Source of the DNA: Larix sibirica
Taxonomy: Eukaryota; Streptophyta; Pinopsida; Pinales; Pinaceae
DNA: 28,600 bases
Direction: 5' to 3'
Assembly (NCBI GenBank): GCA_004151065.3
Contig: NWUY0300003211.1
Location: forward strand, 163,611 to 192,210
Part shown: in pieces, positions 10,840 to 19,935 of the stretch
Position numbering within the stretch: the first letter of the stretch is position 1
Layout of the letters: every line of letters begins with the position of its first letter
Notes under the pieces: model-generated
What the model saw: only the letters and a program-made list of their open reading frames with translations
Databases searched by the model: none
Told to the model about the DNA's origin: nothing
Made by a program: the position numbers and the translations under genes

Positions 10840-11124
10840 TTGAGCTTACTTTGTTTCTTCTTGTGCTCATTAAACTATGCGAGGGAAAATGATAAAACTT
10901 ATACTGAGTGAAGGTTTATCCCTTTATCCGGCCTTGGTTGAATAATTATGGAAAAGGATCCCCCTGGATTTTTCTTAAGTATTTTCAGACTCCCTAAAAA
11001 TGAAATATCAACGAGCATTAACTGGCGCGGGGTCGAGACAAATCCATGGGGCAGTAGAGTCTTATCATTCTTTTGGAAGATGGGATTCCCAGTCCAAGTT
11101 ATTTTTTTCATTTCAATAAATTTA

Positions 11125-11640
11125 TGTTCTTACTCATGTTGGATTGATGAAGGATTCATCAAGGCCTTCCATCCAACAATCTTGACCCATCGACTGCAGC
11201 ACATCATCTAGGTTCCAAGACTAGAGATCATGAGATGCCTTGAGGTTTGTATGACTCAATGACATGCCTTCTCACCAACATCAGTGGGTATGCATCAATG
11301 CCTCCTGACTGTTGGATTCTACAAGGGTCTCGACATCAAGACATTCATTCACACCTATCGAGATGCATATGGGTTTCCTTGGTTTCCATTGACATTATTT
11401 GTGGTGAACCTTGCATTGGTTAAGGAAGCTCATTAAGGGTTGGTAATCCAATGAATATTATGCACATTCGACATCAATTCATCTTCTTCATGTGCAAGGA
11501 GATTGCACAAACAAGGGACGACGAGACGAAGACTTCAGAGATCCTCTAGCAAAGATATAATTCTGTCAGAATAAGTAGAAGTAGTGACAGGGACAGATGT
11601 GACACTAGTAGCTCTCATTGCATATCATAATAGAGTTACA
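11125..11640 (+). pseudogene. Degenerate coding stretch in the LTR element interior, family not recognised
   Basis: Reading through a few stops in one frame gives a protein-like sequence: IDEGFIKAFHPTILTHRLQ, then after a TAG VPRLEIMRCLEVCM, then after a TGA LLTVGFYKGLDIKTFIHTYR and DAYGFPWFPLTLFVVNLALV. After a shift it continues with an acidic, serine-rich TRDDETKTSEIL. Aromatic-rich and charged segments alternate as in a folded domain. I do not know the family. It could be a decayed gag-like protein of the element or a captured host fragment. Interruptions at ~11210, ~11260 and ~11435 make it non-functional. Confidence 0.45.
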
Positions 11641-12430
11641 GAATATAGAATTCCAACAGTCCATTCAAAGGCATGAAGCACAATTGACAGGTATATCTAC
11701 GACTTCCAGTAGTGCAAAGGCAGGTTAGCAATAATTTTCAAAGATAAGATCAAATCATATCCATGAAGACCAAATCAAACAGGGATTGCACCAACATCAT
11801 TAGAGATCAGTTTCAAGTAGTCTATTGGTATCAACATCACGAAATTAGTCATTAGATCTTCTTATGCGGATTGGTTGCATCGCACATAGGTAATTATGGT
11901 AAGATCAATTCTTTTTTTTGGAATATGTAACTAATTCATGATGAATTTATGTCTTAATTTGGAAATTACCTTTCCCATATTTTTATCACCTCTCCCATAC
12001 AAACATTACCATCATTGTGACATTATCACATTCCTTCATAATCTAATCCAATCATAATTAACTATTATAATTACAAAATCATGTTATTATTTCCATACTT
12101 GTTCCCTACCTTTTTTGTATGTTAAGTGCAGATTGTTGAAACTTGAGATCGACAGATATTTCACAGTCCAAAGCAATGGGTGATGAGAATTATAAAAGCA
12201 TGAATAAGTCCTGAGTGTTGGCATAGAATACAGATGATGTAAAATTTCTATACAGTCTTCCAACATGTAGAGGGTAATTTAGAATAGCGGGATGGCTTCT
12301 CCTCTATGAGAAAATACATGGCCATAATTTGAAGGTTACCATAACATTCTCCAAGGATTTTAATGGATAGCTGAAACATATAGGGTAATTTTGTTTAATG
12401 TATTTGAAAACTATATTTCTTTGTGCACAG

Positions 12431-12529
12431 GCTCCTCAAAAATGGATTAGAAAGGAGTGGAGAGATGTTTTGTACACCATGCATAAGTATATCATTTATG
12501 AAGGAATATTCGATGCAGAAGCACCTGAG
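12431..12529 (+). pseudogene. Exon-like block of exactly 33 codons flanked by splice signals
   Basis: An open block of 99 bases encodes a protein-like peptide beginning APQKWIRKEWRDVLYTMHK and ending EAPE. It is preceded by a pyrimidine-leaning run ending TGTGCACAG and followed directly by GTAATT, so it has a good 3' splice site and a good 5' splice site at the exact ends of the frame. Its length is a multiple of three. It lies inside the LTR element, so it could be an exon picked up from a host gene, or part of the same unknown protein as 11125-11640. A chance match to the short splice signals is possible. Confidence 0.35.
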
Positions 12530-12718
12530 GTAATTACAGGTTCTACTCTTACAAAATATTTATAAATAAAAGCGTGTGAAGTAATAACAAGTAATGTTCT
12601 TACTAAGGAAATAAACACAAAAGTGCATTGAGAAATGATGGATAAGGTTCTTGCAAAATAAGTTGAACTATGAATGCTTGAGTATTGAACCAGGCCTTTA
12701 AAGACTTGTGCTCTAATA

Positions 12719-12859
12719 ATGGAAAACAAGAAGGACAAAGATTCCAAGTACAAGCCCTTGTTTAGAAAGTCCAAGAAAATGATCCAACAGATGAGTAAAG
12801 TGAACAAACCAAATGGGGTCCTCGAGATTAAGTTGTTACAACAAAAATACAGAGACTAG
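12719..12859 (+). pseudogene. Short lysine-rich frame upstream of the polypurine tract
   Basis: A 46-codon frame starting MENKKDKDSKYKPLFRKSKK and then glutamine- and lysine-rich, ending in a stop after KYRD. A basic, low-complexity continuation lies in other frames up to ~12950. It could be the basic tail of a decayed element protein. I see no domain, and confidence that it was coding is low. Confidence 0.2.
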
Positions 12860-12986
12860 TAGGTTGACTCCTCCAACTTTGACATCCCAGTCCAAGCAGC
12901 AAAACATGTATAAGAAAAGGAAAGGGGACCCAGGAGAGACTTTTTTCCAGGTAAATGTTTGCATGAGGAAATGCAAAACCTTGGTT

Positions 12987-12996
12987 GTGGGGAAAA
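12987..12996 (+). promoter_or_regulatory. Polypurine tract of the LTR element
   Basis: GTGGGGAAAA ends directly at the first base of the 3' LTR (12997). It would resist RNase H and prime plus-strand DNA synthesis. Position and composition are as expected for an LTR retrotransposon and agree with the primer-binding site at the other end. Confidence 0.8.
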
Positions 12997-14846
12997 TTTT
13001 GGGTCTCAATTTTGATCAATTTTGCACTTACTAGACAACTCCTTCTTACTTACATTTATCCATTTTACCCATCACTTTCCTTCCCTTTTCTTATTATACT
13101 TACTATTTTCACAATACAAGCACCATAAATCTAAATAAGGTAATTATCCACAATTTTGCATGATTTCTTGTGCTTTTTTACACATTTCAGAATAAGATTG
13201 GTTTTAGCTAATTATCTCTGGATTTTTTAGCCACTTTGTATATTCTATAGGACCTGAATTATTACTGGAATCCTATATGTATTACTGGAACAATTGGAAA
13301 TGTTATATTATTGGAACTGCAGAAGATTACGAGCTACCAGAATTAAAAACTGATGGCTACTAGAATGGGTAGTACAGTAATCCAGTGATGTCATCTTTTT
13401 ATGGTGCATATTACCAGAATTGAAGGAATTAAATGACGAGATCTATTCCCTGATGTGCACCTGGAATTATACACTAAGATCTTTGACAATCCTGCCGACT
13501 GGACTCGTGATTAATAATTACATAGTCATATGTAATTTGGAATCCATGTCTCAATTTCACGTTGATAATCATGAAATTGAATATCAAGATATTTTCGAAT
13601 GTTTGTCAGTCTATGTCTATATATGGGAAATTGAGATCCATGTTGTATGGATCATTGTTGTAACTAAATACATATGAACTTATATATACTGTGAGACGGT
13701 CATATGGAGTGGGGGGGGATGGATAGGAAAAAATTGTAATGATATTTTGATTACTAAAATCACATTGTTACTGGTTTATTTGTGAATGTAATTTCCTGCA
13801 GTGTGCTCAAGTAGGAGGGCCCCCTGTTTCGAGTCGCACTTGCAGAGTTGGATTATAGGTTTGATTTGTGCAGGTGTGATTGTTATTTTTAATTATGCTT
13901 CAGATTCATCTCAGAGGTTTGTTTAATGTTATGCATTTTGTTCCAGATTAATCTTATAAAGCATGTTTATTATTAATGTTTATTTTTTATTTTCAATATC
14001 CACTTGGACCTACTTCTAGATATGCTACTGGATATATTGCCCCTGCAATTGTTTACAATTCTATTCTAGATTAATATTATAGAAACATAGAGATTTATAA
14101 TTATGTTTCATGTTTATCTTTTATTTTTTAGTTTAAGTTAATAGAGAACGATTGGTGTTGCGAATTCAGTTTGAAGTCAATAGGATTAGTTAGTGAATGC
14201 TTGGATTTATTTCACAATCTTTACATGCTTTCGATTGTTGGAAAGGATCTTTATTTGATTGGTGTGCTCCAACAGTTGAAAGGTTGTAAACCTGAGAAGT
14301 CCATATGTGAATATAACCGACATAGGACCTAGACCTATGATCTTTCTTCTGCGTGTCTTTTGCTTGGTTTATTTTTTCGAATAGTGTGATTAGGACATCT
14401 CTCTAGTTGATGACAAAACAAATATTGATTTATTTTTGGAGATATTGATAACTCCAGTAGCTGGTAAAAGATCATTGTTTGATTCAAATCTAGTTGTTGG
14501 GTATACTAGGTGATTCCACACATTCTGTTGGTTGTTATCCGGAGGGGTGTAGTATGATTTATTTACTTTCTATATCTTTTGAGCATCAAGACCAGATTGT
14601 TATTTGAACACTGTGATAATATTAACCAATATCCTAATTCACAAATACTGAAACTTGAAGGGTGATTGATTAATATACACACAATGAATTCATTCAATTT
14701 GTTTACGATTTCTTTTGAACAATTTAGCAAGTGTGATCAATTGATTCCTAGTTCTGCATATATTTTGCACGTCACCTCACAAGCTTATGAATAACCCTTG
14801 TTGATAATTTATGTGAGGTAAAATCAAGCAATTATTTTTCCCAACA
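12997..14846 (+). repeat. 3' LTR (1850 bp)
   Basis: A direct repeat of 5905-7655. The terminal TG has become TT (TTTTGGG), and the 3' end is intact CAACA. It carries an extra segment of ~85-100 bases near 13970-14060, absent from the 5' copy. It also has the same TTACTGGAA-type motif cluster (about 13250-13425) and TATA-like run (13681-13688). The AATAAA of the 5' copy is changed here. The following base 14847 is LINE A sequence. Confidence 0.9.
13681..13688 (+). promoter_or_regulatory. Candidate LTR TATA box (3' LTR)
   Basis: TATATATA, at the position matching 6589-6596 of the 5' LTR. The flanking TGTGAGACGGTCATATGGAG is preserved in both copies. In this copy it would drive transcription into LINE A sequence. 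This is inferred from position only. Confidence 0.35.
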
Positions 14847-16830
14847 ACTCCCATTTGGTGCAATCACACATTTTGAGAATTCTAGGATTTCGCAGGAGCT
14901 CCCATCCTTCCAAACATCTTGGCATCCCTCTCATGAATAATTTGCTCCGCAATAGCACTTGGGAAGACTTGTTGGATGCCCTCAATTAGAATCTATCCTC
15001 TTGGAACTTTCATTCCCTAATTCTAGTAGGGCTTCTATTACTTCTCAAATCGGTCATCTGATCCATCCTCATTTACCTTTTCTCGGCCTTGGAAGCTCCC
15101 AATTTGGTTCTTAAAAAAATTAGAAATATACAAAGACATTTTCTTTGGAAGGGAAACAAAGAATGACATAAATGGTCCCTTGTAAAGTGGTCTGAGCTTT
15201 GAAAACCAAGTTAGATGGAGGACTTGGTCTTCGAAATCCCCAGCTGCTTAATCAAGTATTTGGGGATAAAATTTGGTGGAGATGGCTCAAATACCCCAGA
15301 GAAATATGGGCTAAACTTTGGAGGCAGAAATACATGCTAGGTGTGATTGACGAACATTTCATCCAATGGAATGAGCAAAGAGTAGGTTCTTCCATTTGGA
15401 TTTCATCTTGGCATAATTGAGGCCTAATTCAGGAGCATGATTTTTGGGAAGTAAGATATGGAAAACACACTAATTTCTGGACTTATTCATGGTAGCAACT
15501 TCCTCCTCTTATTGAGGATCACAATCTCAATGAGGTTTGTCATAGTATTCCCAATTCCATACTTAATAAGGTGGAGGATTTTTGGAATGGTTACACTGAT
15601 GATGACACATGGAGACAATGGAAAATCACCCAGGAGGATTTGAACATCACTATTCAAATGGACTTGGAACACTGGTGCATGGAGATGAGCAACAGAAAAA
15701 TCAGATGTAGAAATGGGCCAAATATCCTTAAATGGGGGTACTCTCCTAAAGGCACCTTCACTACGAAAGATGCATATTCCTTAAAGGCCCCATTTATCCT
15801 GTTACCATTGTTGAATGCCTGGAAAAACATATGGAATTCTAATTTATGGCCTAAGGTCATCACTTTTCTATGGTTGGTAATGCACCAAAGTATTCTTACA
15901 TGGGATAATTTAAGAAAGAGAAAAATTACAAGTCTCTCAATTTTCCTCCTGTGTCATCAACATGAGGAAACCATGGAACATTTAATCAATGCAACTTCAA
16001 CAATCAACTATGGTATAAAATTTCGATGCTAATGCACACCTTGGATAGACAACAAGAAGGCATTACACAAACCATATCAACCTGGAGACCCTTAGCATTC
16101 AAAAATCCTATCCTAAATAGAATATGCTAGTTGGTACCATGCTTCATTCTTTGGCATGTTTGGAAGGAAAGAAATAGAATTATGTTCCTCTCTCAAAATC
16201 TCTCTTGGATGTGTTTTTGGGATAGAATCAAATATTCGATCATTGAAATAGTGCACACCTCTATTTGGAATGCGGATGATTACTCATGTGCCCCTGAGGA
16301 ATTGATCATCTTGTCTAACTTGGGTCTGAATGACCCCACCTACTTATATCCTTCCTCCTCCAGGCTCGTGCCTCCCATTAGCTCCACTACTTGGATTCAT
16401 ATTCCTTCCAGGTTTGTGAAAATCAATTTCGATGGGGCCTCCAAGGGAAACCATGGTCCAGATGGTTTCAGAGTAGTATTCAGACATGATCAAGGGCATA
16501 TCATTCAAACAGTTGCTGGAAGTATTGGGCATGATACAAACAATGTCGCATAAATTTGGGTTCTCATTAGAGGAATCCAATAGGTCCCTCATCTAAGCAA
16601 GTCTCGTCTCATTGTTGAAGGAGACTCTCAGGTGATCTTATTGCTCCTATTAAAATTAATCAAAGGAGCTAAGCCTGAGAAGGTTTCCCCTAGATATAGA
16701 TTGTTGGGTTATATCGACTGACACTTCTAATCTCTCCACATTTAGTCATCATTCCATCTCATGTAAAGAAGGAAGCAAACAAAATTGCAGACAAACTGAC
16801 TAATCTGGGAATTACCAATGGGAACAAGGA
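14847..16830 (+). pseudogene. LINE A ORF2, part 2: RT thumb, zf-RVT and RNase H (broken)
   Basis: RT continues with LGFRRSSHPSKHLGIPLMNN. The thumb region includes GGLGLRNPQLLNQVFGDKIW at ~15211-15270. The zf-RVT region starts near 15737 (WGYSPKGTFTTKDAYSL) and has FLWLVMHQSILTWDNLRKRK, but its cysteine cluster is spoiled by a frameshift near 15940. RNase H starts near 16419 with INFDGASKGN: the first catalytic Asp is present at 16431-16433. The expected Glu after NNVA is replaced by TAA at 16551-16553. The VEGDSQVI Asp is present, and HVKKEANKIAD with its last Asp lies near 16760-16792 in another frame. RNase H would remove template RNA. Several frames and stops make this copy dead. Confidence 0.82.
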
Positions 16831-17936
16831 GATCATATGCTCTCCATCCCAACACAATGATCATCCAGTATGGAAGCATTGTTTGCATTTGGATCAACAT
16901 GAAAACTCATCCTTGGATGGAGTGTTACACGTCCATGAATGATAAATATGTCCAACAGGTGGCTAAGCCAGGTGGAGGCCATATCCACCTTATATGAATG
17001 TTTATAATGATGATCAGTGGGATCAAATCATCTCTCACCAGAGCCATCATGTATCCTCACAGTTGAGAAGCCTTTGGTTTCAATTCTAATATGTCCTTTG
17101 ATGTGATGTCGGTTAATGAGGAAGTTATATCATCTTGGAGGCTACACCTGGTTGATGTCATGAAGAGTAGGAACAATTTAATTTTCGCATGCGGTTTTCT
17201 TTGTGGCAATCATAGTGAGATCAAGTGGTTATTTGGACAAGCGAGTGTGGATGGAATAATTTATTTGTGTTTATGGTTTTCTAATTTTCAAGCTTGCATG
17301 CCTCATTTCAAACTCTGTGGCCAACCTAAGCGAGCTACAAACCGAAGGCTGGGAATGTCTACTTCTTTTGAAGAATATACCCTCATTACTTGGTATTCTA
17401 GTGGCTCAAGTTCACTCTCCTCATTGTATTCACAGTGTGGGATGGAACTGGCTGGGAACATTATGGATGGAAATCAATGGAGATATTGAGTGGAGTAGTT
17501 TGATGATAAGGGGAATTCTTTGGGGTTTCATTTTAATCCCAACTCCTCATAGGATTATCCTCCTCAAATCCTTGGCTTGGGTGATATTCCAGTTCGTGTC
17601 CAGATGCAAGATAATGATGAAAGTCACACTCAAAATCAGTATCTACCTATGAATGATGGATACCAACCCCTCACTGAAGGCCTGTATGAGGTTCATCTAA
17701 GCCTGATATTCGACACCAGATGTGACATCCAGAATTTAAACCACAAAATGGATCAGTTTGAAAGTTGTATTGAATCTCTGGTTTCCTTCTTAGATTTCCA
17801 TGATATTCGTCAGCATGTTAGTGGTTCATCGCCTCCGGATGCCATTCTATTGGGTGTGCCTCTCTTGGTCTCTTCTCAACTGCTAAACACCTCTCAGATC
17901 GACCCTGCTTCTACATCCCTTTATGGTCAGAATTAA
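16831..17936 (+). pseudogene. LINE A 3' coding-like region after RNase H, function unknown
   Basis: Past RNase H, long frames continue instead of an untranslated tail: 17091-17489 (132 codons) and 17577-17936 (119 codons), in different frames. The last reads like a hydrophilic protein, with a segment around FDTRCDIQNLNHKMDQFESC that could form an amphipathic helix, and it ends in a stop at 17934-17936. I do not recognise a domain. The region may be a C-terminal extension of ORF2 or a separate small ORF in this LINE family. LINE B has a coding-like region in the same position but with no sequence similarity visible to me. Confidence 0.4.
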
Positions 17937-18205
17937 GATGGGTTTTGTTAGTTTTTTGGTTGCTCTTATGAATAGCATGAACATTTATGTCGATATTTTG
18001 GTTTAGTTGGAGGTTTGTCAAGTTGTGTTTTTCTCCAGGCCTTTAAAGTTATACTATGTAAGTTGTGAACACTTAGTTCTAGAATTGGGATATTGGCATT
18101 GGGAGAGGTCTTATTGTTTAATATCCTAGTTGCTTGCAAACATATGTAATGCTACTTTTTTTCTATTATAATATAATGTGATGTGCCTTCTTACTTTAAA
18201 AAAAA
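17937..18205 (+). other. LINE A 3' untranslated region and A-tail
   Basis: About 260 bases without coding features. It is T-rich, with TTTTTTTCTATTATAATATA near 18154-18173, and ends in A8 at 18198-18205. This is the expected 3' end of the element. The sequence after it starts TATCATG, which also occurs at 4141-4147, close to the other end of LINE A. Confidence 0.6.
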
Positions 18206-18362
18206 TATCATGTCACGAACTTCCATCATAAAATAGAAAAACACATGTTACAATCACCTATCCTAATCATTCCATGGATTGACATAACAATATCACATGC
18301 TCCTTATTCATGAACGATACCTATGGCATATCATTAACACAATTTGGGTTCCTATGTTGATC
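18206..18362. other. Short unassigned spacer between LINE A and LINE B
   Basis: About 157 bases between the tail of LINE A and the target duplication of LINE B. I checked whether its minus strand continues the gypsy polyprotein of 3989-4168. One frame gives VFLFYDGSS followed by a stop and HD, a faint resemblance only. It is otherwise unassigned. Confidence 0.4.
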
Positions 18363-18376
18363 AAGTTGTTTTTGTC
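18363..18376 (+). repeat. Left target-site duplication of LINE B (14 bp)
   Basis: AAGTTGTTTTTGTC. The same 14 bases occur without a mismatch at 25574-25587, directly after the A-rich 3' end of LINE B. Duplications of 7-20 bp are the expected product of target-primed reverse transcription. Confidence 0.85.
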
Positions 18377-18511
18377 CAAAATATTCTTGGGATGGAGCAC
18401 ACGGAGATTACGATTCTAGAGTTTGTATGATAGGGTTTCAATAAAAAAATTTAGGAGGAGATCATGTTGCATTTTGGGTTTTTGAAAGGCATCCCGGGGA
18501 GAGGAGGAATC

Positions 18512-19935
18512 ATGGTGAAGGAATCGGGGAGGGGATCAAGACCCTCTTGAACGGATCGTTAGGCTAGAGGAAGGGTATCGACGAAAAGTGGAGTTGGGGA
18601 TGGAATGGGAGGTGAAGGGTCATTCCCAGGAGGGGTGGCTCCATCCAGTAGAGGAGATGAGAAAAGGTCGAGTGGATGTATTCCTAAGACGACACAAATC
18701 CCCTTGATGCAAGTTAAATTAGAGAAACTCAAGCAGTGAATCCAGCACATGAAGGATCATGCCTTGATTGGCAAATTCTTAGGAATTTGGCACACAAAGA
18801 AGGTGTTGATCTGGTGGATCATACCACATGGAATCCAAAAGGCCATTATGACATGCAGTTAGGATCAAAATGTTTTTTCATGATTTATTTATTTAACCTA
18901 GAAGATTGGAATAGGATCTTTGAAGGAGGACCATACTTCTTCTATTCTGCTGGCCTATTTCTGTGACTGTGGAAGGAACACTTTAGTCCAGATAAGGAAT
19001 ATCTTGTGATTGCTTTGGTCTAGATTCAATTTGATTCCTTGTTGACTGAGTATTGGGATCCAGAGATCTTGATAGACATTGGAAACTCCTTGGGTGAATT
19101 TATGAAAATCTCAGAGCAAACAAAAACGATGAGGCATACATCATATGTGAGGATCTGTGTGTACATGGACATATCAAAGGACCTCTTGGAGGCAATTAAT
19201 CTCACTTGGGAGGATGAGGACTGGAGGAAAACACTGGAGTATGACCATGTTCCTTTTCATTGTTGCAGATGTCATGAGCATGGACATTTGTTTAGATATT
19301 TCCCCTTGAATAATTCTCCTCCTACTCCAAATCAAAAGGAGGATAAGGATGCAGAGGGATTCATGAAGGTCAGTACTATAATAAGGCAGGGCAAGAGACA
19401 AGTGACCATGGATCGGAGAAAGACTACCCATATTGCTAATAGTTTTGCGGTGCTGGATAAGATTCTTGATAGTGTGGGGGAGCCATATACAGAGGAGATT
19501 GGAGAGCATTCTGGGTAAAAGGGGGATGACATGGATGAAAATATAGGGAAAACATATCAACAATTGGCCCTGCCAAGTAAAGTGTAGGAGGACATTGTTA
19601 TGACCAAGGAAGAAGATGAGGATATGTAACTATGGGAACTAAATCTGGACAGGATTGAGGAGGCCTCTAACAATAAGACAAAAAAGGGATATGTGCCTTT
19701 CAAAGAAGTTCAACTGCTCCATGATGCGATATTGAAGTCCAAAGTATCGAACCAATTGGGGATTGAAACAGGAAGCCCCAATGAGAATAAGAGAAAATTT
19801 AAGGAAACTAGGGAAGAAAGGAGAAGAAGAAGCAACAGACAAAGAATGGTGGAAGTCGGTGCTATGCTAGTAGATTCAGGAAAGTATCCAGATTTCAAGG
19901 TAGCTCTGGCCATGGTAAAAAATTCTAACCAATGA
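18512..19935 (+). pseudogene. LINE B ORF1: DUF4283-type nucleic-acid-binding protein with degraded zinc knuckle
   Basis: ORF1 proteins of plant L1-type LINEs coat the element RNA. The chosen ATG at 18512 begins MVKESGRGSRPS and is the first in the frame that leads, through a few stops, into MKDHALIGKFLGIWHTKK. After a shift near 18830 the frame continues with NPKGHYDMQLGSKCFF and IFEGGPYFFYSAGLFL, the DUF4283-like domain, up to ~19250. A CCHC-type knuckle follows at 19261-19302: Cys, Cys and His are present, but the last Cys is Phe (19300-19302). The tail is acidic and then strongly basic (REERRRRSNRQR). The stop at 19933-19935 overlaps the ORF2 start. Stops at ~18731, 18964-18966, ~19021, 19516-19518 and others break it. 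Confidence 0.78.

Larger units (their letters stand above)
7677..12988 (+). other. Interior of the LTR element, without recognisable gag-pol
   Basis: About 5.3 kb. I searched the translated frames for RT (YVDD/FVDD), integrase zinc and DDE blocks, protease D[ST]G and a zinc knuckle, and found none. What can be pointed out is listed separately: a hairpin and tandem repeats, an acidic repeat-bearing frame at 8544-8804, a degenerate coding stretch at 11125-11640 and an exon-like block at 12431-12529. The parts at 8850-10780, 10840-11120 and 11650-12420 show nothing that I can identify. The frames there are short and lack motifs. Confidence 0.6.
5905..14846 (+). mobile_element. LTR retrotransposon without recognisable pol (non-autonomous, LARD-like), inserted in LINE A
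   Basis: The boundaries are set by two direct repeats at 5905-7655 and 12997-14846. They begin TGTTGGG (TTTTGGG in the 3' copy) and end CAACA, giving TGTTG...CAACA ends. A tRNA-Asp-type primer-binding site starts three bases after the 5' LTR, and a polypurine tract sits directly before the 3' LTR. The ~5.3-kb interior has only short frames and no RT, RNase H, integrase or protease motif that I could find. It therefore fits a large non-autonomous derivative that would depend on another element's enzymes. The primer site is of the kind used by plant Athila/Tat-type Ty3/gypsy elements, but family membership is an inference. The total length is about 8.9 kb. In the first ~200 aligned positions I count about 17 differences between the LTRs, so the insertion is not recent. 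Confidence 0.88.
14847..18205 (+). mobile_element. LINE A, 3' part, ending in an A-tail
   Basis: This continues the LINE copy interrupted at 5904. The first codons after the LTR element read LVQSHILRILGFRRSSHPSK, the RT segment that normally follows the FFFN block where the upstream part stops. It then runs through the RT thumb, zf-RVT, RNase H and a 3' coding-like region, and ends in a run of eight A at 18198-18205. A 3' A-tail is usual for plant L1-type LINEs. The imperfect pair CCCCA (5900-5904) and TCCCA (14849-14853) may be the degraded 5-bp target duplication of the LTR insertion, though it is offset two bases from the LTR end. Confidence 0.85.

Noticed and set aside
10948-11211. 87-codon plus-strand frame taken as a gene with its own start
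   Set aside because: Only its last part (from ~11125) fits the degenerate coding stretch that continues past its stop. The first part has no coherent continuation upstream.
18206-18362. Continuation of the minus-strand gypsy integrase beyond LINE A
   Set aside because: Only a few residues (LFYD) resemble the expected block, and the rest has many stops and no integrase motif. It is kept only as a low-confidence possibility in the findings.
19174-19563. 129-codon minus-strand frame
   Set aside because: It is antisense to the ORF1 zinc-knuckle region of LINE B, which is clearly the coding strand.
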